Shown here: positions 52,201 to 64,000 of the stretch, one piece after another
Numbering within the stretch: the first letter of the stretch is position 1
Layout: each line of letters opens with the position of its first letter
DNA from: Diplosphaera chodatii
Taxonomy: Eukaryota; Chlorophyta; Trebouxiophyceae; Prasiolales; Stichococcaceae
DNA length: 64,000 nucleotides
Direction: 5' to 3'
NCBI GenBank assembly: GCA_032358165.1
Contig: JAALGY010000015.1
Coordinates: forward strand, 1,488,001 to 1,552,000
The notes under the pieces: generated by a model
What the model saw: the letters and a program-made list of their open reading frames with translations, nothing else
Databases searched by the model: none
What the model was told of the DNA's origin: nothing
Made by a program: the position numbers and the translations under genes

Positions 52201-53153
52201 CCGGCACCCAGCGCCCGCAGCTGCAGCTTTTGAGCCAGCGAGGTGGTGTGGTGCGGTGGCCGCAGCCACTGGGGCAGCGGCGGCAGCGTCGGTGCGGCGA
52301 CGACGCTCGGCACCACGCTGGCAGCACCTATGCAAAAGACTTCTGTAGCCTTTGCGATGTGCGCATTATGTGGAAGATTCAGAGAGAATGTGGTGTGCCA
52401 GGAACATGGGCTTTTCTATGGACCCATCTTGGATTGCACATCTGGATTGCACATTAGCGCCCCCCAACGCTACATCATCACCCGGCGAAAGCAAAACACA
52501 ACATTGCGAAGGGCTGACCTGCATGGAGCATGCTGTCAAGGCCGTGCAAGCCTGCCGCCGCCTTCGCCGCAAGGGTGTGCTGCAGCAGCTCGCGCAGCGC
52601 TTCCCGGGGAACATGCCGGTATCGCTGCTGCAGCACGCTGTACTCCAGATCATGCTCCACACCTGGACGACAACATTGAAGATGCGCGACGCAACAGCAA
52701 TCGATCGATTATGCCAGGAAGCGGTGATCACTGCATCCAACAGGGTCGCAGGAGCAGTGTGCCGGGCAGCACCTGTGCGCTACATTGCGAACGTGCCACA
52801 GCGGCGCAGATGCAAGAGTTCGCCGCAACAGCTCAAGCTATTACCTTGAAAGTCGATGCGTTTCGGCAGCAGCCAGCGTGTCGATGCTTCCCTTTCCAGC
52901 GCCGCTGCTGCATCTTGACATGGTCCGGATGCCAGAAAGTGCAGGATGAGAAAGTGCAGCTCCGCGTCGTCCACCTGCACCGCGCGAAGCAGATGAGCCC
53001 TGCCATCGTTCTGGCACACAGGCCAGGTCAGAAGTCCGCTAGCATGATGTGCCGAGGCGCTTGATGGCCGTGGTCTGGCCGCCGATGACCGCACGGCGGG
53101 CCTCGTGACATCATACCATTGGCGCAGGGGTCTCGGAACCGTCCTAAAGACAT
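43208..53153 (-). CDS. BRWD: BRWD/PHIP-type WD40-cryptic Tudor-bromodomain chromatin protein
   Basis: These nuclear proteins read histone marks and act with CUL4-DDB1. The N-terminal helical segment is at about 52977-52850 (ELHFLILHFLASGPCQDA, then LLPKRIDFQG), matching BRWD. Eight WD blades follow: MRGHQFAVYCISFDKHG (about 52125), GHTAEITDLSVSSDNALF, GHTNVVSFVEFCP, NFSRDGSYIAAGSND (about 51030), GHKNDVLLLLFSPDGEG (about 50190), QIAWTSDNAMV, GHQSDAYVLESHPWEP and HWAPDGQSLAVSDVAGQV (about 49250). A low-complexity insert of about 200 residues separates blades 4 and 5. Next come VWFADADGQGQGSWWKAQ (about 46230) and LWERFEVQWDP, the PHIP cryptic Tudor part. The bromodomain half is at 45275-45095 (GLVDVSIRLAGGFYRQPAAL, then NARLFND, keeping the Asn). 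The arginine-rich tail ends at 43208. The start codon is uncertain; an ATG at 53153 is only a candidate. Confidence 0.88.
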
Positions 53154-53994
53154 GACCTTGGGGCACGAACAGAGCCTACGTCATGGGCTATAAGCTCACG
53201 CCGCGGCTGGCGAGTTTGCGAAGCCGTGGGCAGGTGCCTATGCATCATGGGTGGCCTGCTGGCTGACGCACCGCCATGCGGGCTGTATGGCAGCGTCAGC
53301 GGATCCGAAGCATGACCGAGATCTGCCCGTGCAGGTCGCATTGGGATGCACAGCAGGAAATCAGCTGACGCGGATTTGCCAAGCGTGCACTGTTGTGAAA
53401 CGCATGGTTACAGGCTTGACGAGCTAACCTGCGGCAACTCCTGGGCTGCGTCCATGCACCCCGCGGCAGTGCGGCTGTCAACGACCTGCATGCAAGCTGG
53501 GCCTGCAAGCAAACTTCATGCAAAACACATACCTGTTCGACAAAGTGCGCCACCCATCACATCAGCATCGAGGAAGCAGTCTATGTCGATTTGTATCTGG
53601 AAGCTGCCTGGCGAGGCGTTGCTCAAAGTTGTTCACACCAGAACATTTCATTGGAAATTGTTCACGTACTACTTCCTGCATCGGTGCTTCCACGCTCACA
53701 GCACATCACCAACTCATACACATTTGATGTTTTTGGACTCTGCCAGCATTGTGCTGGCCAGATAGAAGTATGATCTCGTCGCGTCTTTGACAATCCGACC
53801 TCGGATGCTGACGTGCAACAATCAGTACCTCACTGATCTGGCAGCACTGCCAAGGTGGCACACATGCCCTCCTGCATCATTGGCTGGAAACGTACAAGCA
53901 CACTAACAGGCGTATCCATTGAAGGCTTTGTAGACGCTCTTCTGCGTCACCCTTGAGCATCGCCATGACGTGATGTAGACGCGCACAGCGCAAG
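53154..53994. promoter_or_regulatory. Divergent region, BRWD / TMF golgin
   Basis: About 840 bases between the approximate BRWD start and the golgin ATG at 53995. Only short frames in several phases are present, none supported by a family or by splice logic. It is presumably both promoters and 5' UTRs, and it may hide a BRWD first exon. Confidence 0.4.
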
Positions 53995-56900
53995 ATGTGG
54001 GGCGGATTTGATCTGTCCAGCATTGTTGAGGCTGGCGCCAAGCTCAAAGAGGAGGTCGAGAGCAACATATCGAACTGGGATCAGACTGGGCAGCGCGTTG
54101 AAGATGGCAGCGTTCAGGCACCCGAGCATGCCGAGTCATTGGCCTCAGCAGCGGGGCCACATGACGCCCCTGAACCTGGTACATTGCACGACCAAGTGCT
54201 TCAGAGCTGCCGCGTGCCCTCGTGTGGTTGAAATAGTATCCCTTCCGTGTGACGAGTGACAAGGTGCTGGGAAGTGCTGAGCCTGCAGCATGCCCATGCA
54301 GGCACGGGCGCAAATGGGTCTGCCTGGGGCCAGCTGTCAGGCCTCAGCGGTGCACTCAAAAAGGTGCAGCTCGGCATCATGCAACACACGAGAAGCGACC
54401 TGAAGTCATCATACACACAGCTTGGTGTGAGGAATTCTTTGGCTGCGACATGCGACCCAGGATGTAGGCAGTGGTGCTAAGTAGACAGTCTGCACCACAG
54501 GTGCAAGGAGTGGAGCAGTTGTGGGAGAACACCATCACCGAGAAGCTGCCAGACCTCTCGTCCTTCCTGACCACCAATGACGCAGAGGGTCGGGCTGGTC
54601 CTAGTGTCCAGGTACAGCATCTGTCAGCCGGCAGACACTCCGTGCCTTGGTTGTGCCCTTCTACGCGGCTGAAATCATCAATTGCAACCGTCACGTGACT
54701 CGTATACAGCAGCCCCTGATGACGCTGAGCTCGAAGCATTTCAGCAGGTCGCAAGTGGCAGCGATGAGGTGGCAGCTGCCAGCTCGCCCCCGCAGCTTGT
54801 GGCCGCGGAGCCAGCTGGCGCACCCGCACCACTTGCCGCAGAGCCTGCAACCGCGCCTCACACGGAGGCACATGTGCACAGTGCCACCGTGCACCATGAA
54901 CCAGACCAAAAGGGGCAGGCTCAGACACTGCAGTCGGAGCCCGGGCATCCCTCAGGATGGACAGACGGTACAGCAGCGGCAGCAGCCTCTACAGACGGTC
55001 TGGCATACATGCAGGATCCGCTGGACGCTGCAGCTGGACATTCAGCACAGCAGGAGCTTGGTGAGGTGACGGACAATGCAGCGCAGGATAGCGAGCAGGC
55101 TTCGCACCCGGAGCTGGACTCGCCTGCAGTTGGGCATCCAAGCCCGGAAGGTGATGCAGCGGCAGCGGCAGTAGCAGGCTCGTCACCAGATTATGATCTA
55201 GCACAACCAGTCGGCAGGCATCCCGAAGCAGGGCAGGCTGAGTTGCCAGGGGTCCCATCTGGTGCCCAGCTCTCAGGAGCTCCAGACAGTGTTCCAGCCC
55301 CCAATGAGCCAGCACCTCAACAGCTCATGCCGAATGGCATCGCGTCAGACCTGCACAGCACCCCAGACCGGGAACCAGCCATGGCAGCAGTGCAGGGGCA
55401 GCCCCCAGGCAGGACGGCAGCCGCAGCAGACACACCACAGCAGGCAGACGTTGAGAAGGCGACAGACCCAGCAGCTGGGCATGCGCCAGCTGAACAGCTT
55501 TCGGAGCAGGGCTCCACCCGTGGCATGTCGACCGGTGGCGAGGCGCCGGACGACGGCTGCGGCGCTCATTCCCAGGGCGGCAGCAGCGCAGCATCTGCTG
55601 CAGCCAGCCCCACTGCAGCGCCTGGAAACCTTACCGTCGCAGGTACACCATCACTTGCGCCAAACAAACTGTGTTGTGCCCCGGTCTCATGGTTGCATCA
55701 TCTGCTGTTCCGGCTGTCAGGGGCACATTGGACGCTGTCACTGCTGCAGCTGAGGAGCCGCGGACGCTGGAGGAGGCGCGGGCGGCGTGGCGGGGGGCGG
55801 TGGAGGCGCTGGCGGCGCGGGAGCTGCAGCTGGAGCGCAAGGGCGCAGAGGTGTCCGACGTGCAGGCGCTGTGCCGGCAGCTGCAGGCGGGCGCCCTGCA
55901 ACTTCTGACATCGCCTGCTGCGCAGCTGCCTTCAGCACATGCTGCCAGGACGAAGGTTGGTAGATGCTGTTTTGGTTTGCAGCAATCACACTGCGCCGTT
56001 GCAATGCCAGCTGTGAAGCCAGAGGGTATTGTGCAGGCGAGGAACGAGCAGCTGGCGGTCAAGGCGGCGGCGATCAGCGAGGAGGAGCTGGAGGCGGTGC
56101 GGGCCGAGGCCGCGCAGCGCGTCGCCGCCGCCGAGCGCAAGGTGGGCGCCGGCATTCCCCTCAGGTTGACGCTGGGCGGTCGGAGCACCATGCACCCCTT
56201 CTTCAGCCTACTTCTCATTACAGCTCACACAACACATGTGTCTGTCAAGGGCATCGGCGTCTGCAACCATGAGGCGAACAAACGTATGTGGATGAAAATG
56301 GGCGCTGTGACCCGGCCTGCGCAGGTGTATGCGCTGTCCAAGGAGCGGGATGCGCTGCGCCGGGGCTCCGACAAGCTGAGCTCCGCCGCTGGGCTGCTCA
56401 AGGAGAAGGACGACATCATCCAGCAGGCGCGGCCCCTGCTGCAGTTGTCACCCTGCTGCTTGGCTGCATGAGACAGGTCTTTGGCGGCTTACCTCATTGT
56501 GCTGCGCGCCATGGTGCAGTGTAGTGGGTACGTGAGGTCACTGGCCCATTCTGATGGTTGTTTGTAGCAGATGAGGACGGAAGCCGGTTCGCCGGCTGTG
56601 TGCAGGTGATGGAGGAGGGCGAGCGGCTCAGCAAGAAGCAGCTGGCGCAGGAGTCGGCCATCAAGAAGCTGCGCGCCGGCGCGAAGGAGGCGGCCGAGGG
56701 GCGCGCCGCCCTGGAGGCCGCCCTCGCCTCGGAGCGCGCCCGCCTGCAGGACGCCCTGTCCGCGCGCGCCGCCGCCGACGACGCCCGCCAGGTGGTCCAA
56801 CGCCGCCTGGCTGGGCCATCATCTCTTGGGTGAACTGCAAAAGCAGAGCAGGCCATATCTCCAGCAGTGGTTATGTGTGACGCTGAGGTTCATCCCCGTC

Positions 56901-59722
56901 CATGCTACGCTGCCATAGGCCACAGAGCAGCGGCACCAGGAGGCCGTGCAGCAGGAGCGCACCCACCACCAGCAGCAGCTCGCCAGGGCGCGGGCCGCAC
57001 AGGTGGGCGCTGCGATGAACGTGATCAGTGCTGTGCACCACGAGTGCCCCTGCAGGCGTCACCATACACACACGCCCGGACGCTCCTCTGCTGGGGTGTG
57101 GGACAGCACCGGCTGCGGGGCCGCAGGCGGATGCGGAGCAGCGGGCGGCGGCGGGGGCGCGGGAGGGCGGCGCGCGGCAGCTGCGGGAGGCCGAGGCCCG
57201 CGTGGAGGCCGCCGAGGAGGCGGTCGCGGAGCTGCGCCTCACGCTGGAGCGCCAGCAGGCCGCGTTCGCCCTCCGGTGGGGCCCGGCTCCACTGCGTGGA
57301 GTTTATACAGATACCTGCGTCCCAGCTGCTGTGTGAGTGGTGATGGCCGGTAGGAAGAGGACATGGCATGCGAGTGAACAGGCGCTGTCGGGTTCACCCC
57401 GCTGTGGGGCCTGGCACCTTGATGAGGGTATCATGACCTGCGCCCGGCAGGGAGGACCGCTCCGAGCGCGAGGTGGCGGAGCTGCAGCGGCGCGCAGCCG
57501 AGGCAGAGGCCCGCCATGAGGTGCTGCCTTGCTGCATTCCTGCAGGCGCCTCGTGTACATGCTACCGCTGGCTGCCCAGCGCCTCAGTCTTCCGTCCTAC
57601 GACACCAGCCTTTGTGTGGTGCAGGAGCTGGCCGCCCGGCTGCCGGAGGCCACAGCTCCGCTGCTGCGGCAGCTGGAGGCGGGGCGGGCGGCTGCGGCAG
57701 CTCAGGCCGCCTCGTGGGCAGCTGCCGAAGCGGCGCTCAGCCAGCGGGCCGCAGACGCAGAGGCCAGAGCCGCCGCTGCATCCGAAACTGCTCGCACTTC
57801 CACCGAGCGGCTGCAGGTGCGTGCATGTGTGCATAAACCAGGGAGCGAGGCACGCTGCAGGGGCAACAGTACGAAGTTGTGGCTGTGTTGTATCCTGCAG
57901 GCTGTGCAGTCTCGCTCGGCGTCTGCGGCGGCAGCGCTGGATGCAGTGAAGACGCAGGCGGCAGAGTATGCTGCCGAGGCTGATGCAGAGCGACAGCGGT
58001 GCGCCGCTGTCACGGCCAAGGCGGCGCGCCTGGCAGACCAGCTGGAGGCGGCATCAGTGCAGCTCACTGCTCTTCAGGCCGAGAACCGGCAGGTGGGCGC
58101 CAGCCAGCTTGGCACTGCGCAGATCAACTACTGATGCTTCCAGCCGCCGCTGGTGCATGCATTGAGATGTCGCAAGTGCTGACGCAAGCCTAGCACGGGA
58201 ACCTTGCCCCTGCATCCAGCAGCCATCAACGCATGCATTGGATGTCCAGCCTGCCGGCAGAAGCCTGGCCCAGTAGCTGTTCAATGCACCGGACGAGCCG
58301 GCGCCGTGTCGCAGCTGGAGGTGCGGGTGGGTGCCCTGGGGGAGAACCAAGACGCGCAGGACGAGGAGGTGGCGCGCCTCGTGGCCCGCCTCGCCGTGCT
58401 GGAGAGCGAGCTCAGCCAGTCGCCGGACGGGCCCCCCGCCGCCCCGCAGCCCCCAGCCATGCCCGGCCCAGGTGCTGGCGATGCCTGCGTGCCTTTGATG
58501 CTTGTGGGTGCCAGTGCGTGTTAGACACAGGGACCTAAGGATGTCGACAAACTTATGATCTGCACTGGCGTGTCCAGCTCCCTGGACATGACTGCCTGAT
58601 GCTACCTTGCTTGTAGCAGACATCGTGTCCCAGCAGCTTCCCCCTGCCGGTTGCTGACCCTGTGCCACATGCACAGGCTACAAGTGGACGCTGGTGAAGG
58701 AGAGCGAACAGCCACGCAGCAACTGGGATCGCGGGCAGCATGTGCAGCCGCCCCCGCCGCCGCCGCCAGAGGCAGACGGCGACCCTTGGGCTCGTGATGG
58801 CGGTGGTCGCTCCACCATGCAGGTACAGTGCTTGGTGTGGCCCTCCGACCATGATCACCATGCTCGTGCCTGGCTGCGTCCTTAGGGGATGCACACACAA
58901 GAGCTGCATTGAGATGCCCTTTGTCCTGCCGTTGTATTTGTCGGACAGCAAACATGGCCTCCAGAAGTGCCGAAACAGGTGTCGTAGTGCTTGAAGGTGA
59001 CATCCCTGCGGGAGAGCATGCGCCACAGGGACGACCAGCTGCAATCGCTGCGCGCTGAGCTCGCCCGCCTGGAAGCCACGCGCGACAGGTGCCTCGGCCA
59101 CTACAGCCCGCCCGCTGTGCACGGCGATGTCTCAACCCGGCTGGGGTACAGCATAGGGTGGCGCCGAGTCAAGCCTTGTCCAAAGGTCTTGCGCATCAGT
59201 GGCACCCGCAAGGCAGGTGTTTCGAAGCTTCTTCACTGTCTGTGTGACTGTGCGCAGCCTGGCCGAGGAGCTGGTGGCGGCGGCGCAGGCGCAGGACGCA
59301 GCGCAGGTGGCACAAGCCGCTGCCGAGGCCGCGCGGGCGGATGCTGCTTTGCTCGCGCGCCGGCTGGCCGCCGCTGAGGAGCTGCTGGGCGAGGTGCGGC
59401 GCACGGCCATACCCCTGCGCACCAGCTTGGCACGATGTGGACTTGCAAACGTTGCCAGCAGCTGATGCAGGCTGGACCCGGAACAACAGCACATGGTACA
59501 CCAAATGTTGGGCAAATACTTGAACTTTGAGACTGACTTTCACTGCAGCGGGAAGAGGAGGTGGCAGAGCTGGCAGCAGATCTGTCAGATGTCAAGGTGG
59601 CCTACAGGGAGCAAGTCGAGTTTCTTGTCGGCAAGCTGGAGGCGATCCAGGCCCAGCATCAGCCCGCTGCATTGGCGTCGGTTGCTCCAGGCCCTGCCGC
59701 AGCAGACAACTCGGTGCACTGA
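53995..59722 (+). CDS. TMF/golgin-candidate-5 type coiled-coil Golgi tether
   Basis: TMF1 and plant golgin candidate 5 are long coiled coils at the Golgi rim that bind RAB6/RABH through their C-terminus. Exon 1 begins MWGGFDLSSIVEAGAKLKEE, a short aromatic-amphipathic start like other golgins of this group. Next come EQLWENTITEKLPDLSSFL (about 54510) and a long acidic, Ala/Pro-rich disordered exon (about 54715-55640). From 55730 to 59710 many short exons encode Ala/Glu/Arg/Leu heptad sequence, such as ALAARELQLERKGAEVSD and EEGERLSKKQLAQESAIKKL. The C-terminal part matches the TMF TATA-binding-type domain: SLRESMRHRDDQLQSL, LEATRDSLAEELV (from 59000), then VAELAADLSDVKVAYREQVE and a stop at 59720-59722. 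Exon borders in the coiled coil are only approximate. It is convergent with KDSR. Confidence 0.8.
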
Positions 59723-60005
59723 AGCATCAACAGATAGCACGCAGTCGCTTGGGCAGACTTTGCTGTACTACTCCCCGAACTGTTTGATAGACTTGTATGA
59801 GTGAGCGTACAGTAGCAAGTGGACCTCCTAGACTAGATCAGCTGTTGTGTGGTTTCTATAGACTGCTTCCCATAACAGCACCGAGCGCAGCACCAGATCG
59901 TTTCCTGTTATCTAGGTTCTGCATGCGTCTGAGGAGCTACTGACTGAAGAGAATGTAGAACAGCCAGCCGCAATGCATAGACGCAGTGGACAGTCACAAG
60001 CCTGA

Positions 60006-61761
60006 CTACACCGCCCTGCTGTCTGCGCTGCGATGTCGCCGCACAGTGCGGTCTGACAGTGGGACTGCAAGCAATGTAAGCAGCACCATGACAGGCGCCA
60101 GAAACACCTGCAACCAAGGTGCTCGGCGCGTGACTGAGAGTACACGTTGCTCTAAAATGAGGCATGTTGGGGGTGCATGTGATGTCGACTGCAGGTTGCG
60201 ACGGTGCACCTCGAAGACCCAGTTGTACACGCGCGGCGAGAAGCCAGCCATGGACGCCACTAAGACGTTCAGCCCGACATCGGGACCCCGTATGTGGTAG
60301 TCCCCTCGCGCACTGCCACGCACGATGCCTGCTGCCACCTGCACCAGGCAGCTGGCACTTCAGGCGCTGCTCATTGGTTGATGATGTCATTGATGACGAG
60401 CAGACGTCCAGCCTCAGCACCCAGCATCCAAGCCCTTCAAGCACGGACAACCCAACATGCCTGCTGAGGTGTGAACAGAGTTGCTCCGCCCAAGTCCTGA
60501 ACAGCTCGTGCGTCCTTGGGCTGCAACACAGCACGAGTCTGTTGAGCTGGAGGTTGCTGTGTGGAGGTGGCCATTGTGCACTGAAAAACGGAACAAACTG
60601 GCTCACTCCCCCACCATCAGGCCCTTCTCGTTCGCATAGCCAGGAGTGTCAGTGTCGGGAGGGTAGGAAATGCTGATGCCGACGCCAGAGCCTGCCAGCT
60701 GCAGAGGCGTGAACGGGCCTTTTGGGCTGACTGCATACGTTGCGACAGTGTACAGCATAGCACTTGCCGAGAACGGCCTGGCGCAAGTGGCATGCATCGA
60801 CAGCTGACCTCGTTCCTGAGGCAGTCGCACAACCCGCGCACAGCCCACTTCGACGGGGCATAGGAGGCATACCCCGTGAAGCCTGCATGCCATTGTCCAT
60901 GAGGTCAGTGTCCACTTTTCGCAATCGAGCAGTATTGAGGGTCCTGCGTCCAGCTGGTGTTCTGTCAGCCACTGGCGCTTGCTCAACACAGCTGGCATTC
61001 CTGCATACCAATGATTGCCATGACCGATGCGACCAGCACGATGTGGCCCTCGCCCCGCTGGACCATGCCGGGCAGCGCTGCCTTGAGCACGTTGACGGTA
61101 CCCATGTAGTTCAGCTGCAGAGTGTCCTGGAAAATGCTGACGTCCTGCTCCAGGAATCTCCCTGCAGAGGCGCCGGCTGCTCTCATGACTGCTGAGCAAC
61201 CAGGCGGCCGCCGCACACTGGAGCATGGAGCAAAGCCGCCAGACCTGGTAAGCATGCTGCATGCCCGTTGAACATGCTGTAGTACACTGTTTTCGTACCT
61301 GGTGTCGATGAACCAGCGCTGCAGATCACTCCGTATAGTGGCCCCTGAGCAACCTCTGCGTCCCTGATCACCCGCCGCACCTGCATGCATCCGGCAAAAT
61401 CCTTTCACTGGCAATGCGTGCAGACTGCTCACATGCCGCCGCGCGTCGTTGTCAACTGTCTCACGTCCTCTGCGCTTGTGACGTCTCCTGAGAACGTTCG
61501 GACGCGGGCTGCCGCGCCGCCGCCAATGGCGCTTTGAATCTGCGCTTGTGCGGCATCGAGCTTGCTCTGTGATCGAGCCACAAGCGACACAAGGGCGCCC
61601 TGCTGCGCCAGGATCTCCGCAGTAGCCTGGCCGATGCCTGTCGATCCGCCTGTGACCAGCACGTGCTTGCCTGCAAAGCTGCGCGGCTTGCGAAACCAGC
61701 CCATTGTCCAGACCAGGGTGACTGCAGCTGCCGTCAACACACAGGCCAGCAGCGGCAGCAT
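60006..61761 (-). CDS. KDSR: 3-ketodihydrosphingosine reductase (SDR family)
   Basis: Reduces 3-ketosphinganine to sphinganine with NADPH, the second step of sphingolipid synthesis, on the cytosolic face of the ER. Eight exons give 326 aa, the family's usual length: 61761-61465, 61380-61299, 61161-61009, 60882-60809, 60698-60615, 60520-60461, 60338-60210 and 60107-60006. An N-terminal membrane helix (LLACVLTAAAVTLVW) is followed by the nucleotide motif TGGSTGIG, LVARSQSKLDAA, the catalytic serine in HIVLVASVMAI, and YAPSK as the Tyr-x3-Lys pair. Then come ISYPPDTDTPGYANEKG, the KDSR hallmark, GPDVGLNVLVASMAGFSPR, and a C-terminal hydrophobic stretch (FLAPVMVLLTLLAVPL). An in-frame ATG at 61857 would add 32 residues; I prefer 61761 because the membrane helix is normally right at the start. 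Intron 6 is GC-AG. Confidence 0.93.
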
Positions 61762-61880
61762 ATTTCGCTCACGGTTCAGCAACGACACGGGTGCAAGGCT
61801 GGTGATTGGTCTATGTGGTGGTGCACCCCGTGATCTTGCCAAGCGGGGCAAGGCCATAAGATCTGCACGTCCAGGCTGGC
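61762..61880. promoter_or_regulatory. Compact divergent promoter, KDSR / alpha-beta hydrolase
   Basis: Only 119 bases separate the two start codons. If the alternative KDSR ATG at 61857 is used, 23 bases remain. The two genes must share regulatory DNA, or their 5' UTRs overlap. No motif is identified. Confidence 0.55.
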
Positions 61881-63807
61881 ATGCGTCATCCAGTCGACGT
61901 CGACAAGAAACTTGGCAGGTGCAGGCCGTCGTTTGCTGTCTCAATTTCCATTCCCGCACTGTCTGTGACCTCGCCTGTCATGATCACCGCGCTAGCCGGC
62001 ATTGGCGCATGCCAGCCAGGCACGCTGACAAAGTGCCGTAGGCAGGGGAGGTTGGGGACACGAGTGCAGTCGCTGGCAGGGTTCTGCTGTGCAACGGGCG
62101 CCACTCGCAGCACTCTGTCACACCGTATTAGCCCCTGTCGAGCCCAGACCGGCGCTGCGGTGATGGCACCAGCGCCACACATGCAGGTGCGCTTCAGCAG
62201 TGTCTGTGCTGTGACGGGTGACACAACAGCGGCAGCATGATGCGCGTCTGTATTGTGGAGTTCTGCGGTCTGTGGGACAACTTTGCCAACCACCGTGTGG
62301 TGCAGGGTCCAGAGCTCGAGGCTGGACCCGGTGACCTGCAGCGGCTCAGGTACAGGCCGGAGGGGTGGCAATTTTGGGATTGGAAGGACAGCCAGACGGG
62401 TTCCCACAGGATCCACTACATCAGTGCAGGTCAGCCTATGCCTACGGGTGCACTATGCTGATGTTGCAGTGGTGCGCCGTGTCAATGTTGCAGAGCCAGC
62501 ATGACATCGCTGGCATGTGTGCACTACTGTGTACGGCTGCATTTGCAGGGCTTGATAACAGCACGACCAGCCCCACGATTCTGTTGGTGCACGGGTTTGG
62601 TGCATCTGCTTACCACTGGCGTTACAACATACCAGCACTGGTGGAGGCAGGCTACAGGGTGTTCGCCGTTGATCTGCTGGGCTTTGGCTGGTCGGACAAG
62701 GCAATCATCTCATATGACGACTACAGCATCTGGCAGAGGCAGCTGAGCGACTTTGTGCGGGACGTCGTCGGGTGGGTCGATGTTGTTGTTTGGTGTGTCT
62801 ATCTTTGCTCAAACACACAAGATGACTAGCAGTTGCTGTACATGGCGACTCCGACTCTCTGCGTGGTGGAGTGGGCGGTCCTCGTGCGCAACGTCTGCTT
62901 ATAACGGATGCGGGACATCATATACAACACAACCTCAAAAGTCATAGGCAGCGTCTGCCTGCAATGCAGGGACAAGGTGGTGGTGGCAGGCAATTCCCTC
63001 GGCGGCTACAACTCGCTCGCCCTCGCCTCGACCGCGCCCGAGCTGGTGTCTGGGGTGGTGCTGCTCAACGGCGCCGGCCGCTTCGAGGACCTGAACGAGT
63101 CGGCAGCGCAGCAGAGCCGGGACGTCGTGGAGCTGAGCGCCATCGACACGCCCGGGTACTGCTGGGCGTGTCCATCATGGTCGCCGATGTGACATGGTGG
63201 CCGTTTCAGACACGCTGCTGAGCAGGCACACTCCGTGGTGGATGTAGCAACGATGAGAGGACGTGCCAGAGCTTCGAGAGCACAGCTGACACGCTGCTGC
63301 TGCAGGCAGCCGGTGCAGGCACCGCCCAGTGAGCCGATCCTGCCGCCGTCGCCCAGCGTGGTGGACCGCGTGATGGCTCTGCCCAAGGAGCTGGCCACCC
63401 GCGCCAGCCTGTACGTGGCCTTCATCTACGCCAAGCAGCCAGCCCGCATCAAGCAGGTCCTCAACCGCGTCTACATCGACACAAAGAACGTCGACGACGA
63501 CCTGGTCCAGAGCATCGTGCAGCCCGCTCAGGACAGCTCCGCCGCAGAGTGCTTCCGGCTCATCCTGAGCGGCAGCGGCGTGTCCATCAACCGCCTGCTG
63601 CGCAAGATGCAGGCGCCCCTGCTGCTGCTGTGGGGTGATCTGGACCCATGGATTGGGCCGCGCTCAGCAGACCGTGTCATGGAGCTTTACCCTTCGGCGG
63701 CACGCATCAGGCTGAATGCTGGCCACTGTCCACACGATGAGGCGCCACGTGCAGCGAATGAAGGGCTGCTATCCTGGCTTGCAACGCTTCCAAAGGAAAG
63801 CAAGTAG
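61881..63807 (+). CDS. Alpha/beta hydrolase, plant chloroplast type, related to pheophytinase
   Basis: Five exons (61881-62186, 62306-62429, 62549-62771, 62970-63155, 63306-63807) close in phase to give 446 aa. About 100 N-terminal residues are basic, Ser/Thr/Ala-rich and poorly conserved, like a plastid leader. The core begins EGWQFWDWKDSQTGSHRIHY. It carries the oxyanion HGFGASAYHWRYN, DLLGFGWSDKA, the nucleophile elbow GNSLGG, VVLLNGAGRF, NRVYIDTKNVDDDLVQSIV, the acid in WGDLDPWIGP and the histidine in AGHCPHDEAP. So the Ser-Asp-His triad is complete. The closest family known to me is the plant group of Arabidopsis At4g36530, a sister of pheophytinase; its substrate is not established. A chlorophyll-derivative or lipid esterase role is only inference. 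The gene shares a very short divergent promoter with KDSR. Confidence 0.88.
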
Positions 63808-64000
63808 TATTGCAGGAAACGCAAGTAAAGTGTAGAGCTCTGGATAACATAGCGAACACGTTCGCTGGAGTGGAGCGTGGGAGATCATATGTCTTGGTGT
63901 GCAGCTGATTGATGTATTGATGCGGTCAGCTGTGCCTGCCGCATGGCCATTCATCCAGCACTTCAATATGTCTGTTGCACATGCTACGTCACGTCCCAAC

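Noticed and set aside
52430..52453. Direct duplication of TGGATTGCACA in a BRWD intron
   Set aside because: Two 11-base copies in an intron are too small to indicate an element or function.

Overview
The window looks like nuclear DNA of a unicellular green alga. It is GC-rich and gene-dense. Nearly every gene is cut into many short exons by introns of roughly 50-300 nt with GT-AG or GC-AG ends. The protein families are those of the plant lineage: a G-box bZIP factor, a fused DHFR-thymidylate synthase, a cyanobacterial-type DUF2301 membrane protein, a plastid-type sirohydrochlorin ferrochelatase, a plant-type alpha/beta hydrolase and a plant-type BRCA2. The class (probably a core chlorophyte such as a trebouxiophyte) is inference only. 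I see no rRNA, tRNA, transposon or CRISPR array.

Layout, left to right. A six-exon bZIP factor (minus, 86-1824) is followed by a 14-kb VPS13B-type lipid-transfer protein gene (minus, 2234-16295). VPS13B is divergent from a 13-exon dihydrofolate synthetase gene with a likely mitochondrial presequence (plus, 17041-19968). Next come a tiny PET117 cytochrome-oxidase assembly gene (plus, 20198-20528) and a BRCA2 orthologue with FxTA-type BRC motifs (minus, 20724-27743). A 413-aa alanine-rich protein of unknown function follows (plus, 28311-30530), then DHFR-TS (plus, 30968-33589) and SirB (plus, 33912-34746). A proline-rich single-span membrane protein (minus, from 34983) is followed by a ten-exon DUF2301 protein with a leader (minus, 36740-38588). 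A 682-aa unknown protein (plus, 39037-42779) converges on a BRWD/PHIP-type WD40-bromodomain protein (minus, 43208 to about 53150). The right end holds a TMF/golgin-candidate-5 coiled-coil protein (plus, 53995-59722), 3-ketodihydrosphingosine reductase (minus, 60006-61761) and a chloroplast-type alpha/beta hydrolase (plus, 61881-63807).

For nine multi-exon genes (bZIP, DHFS, DHFR-TS, SirB, DUF2301, KDSR, alpha/beta hydrolase and the two unknowns) I could build complete exon chains in which every splice phase closes and the total is a multiple of three. The two-exon PET117 model also closes. VPS13B, BRCA2, BRWD and TMF are identified by domain order, with only some exon borders fixed.

Functional links are modest. 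DHFS and DHFR-TS are two steps of the folate/thymidylate pathway, about 11 kb apart. BRCA2 lies between them. VPS13B, TMF and KDSR act in Golgi/ER membrane biology. Several neighbours are divergent pairs sharing short promoters. Nothing here is an obvious new multi-gene system. The most interesting items are two well-formed but unrecognised proteins, the frequency of GC-AG introns, a SirB without the plant Fe-S tail, repeated YAE motifs in the BRWD tail, and the compact BRCA2.
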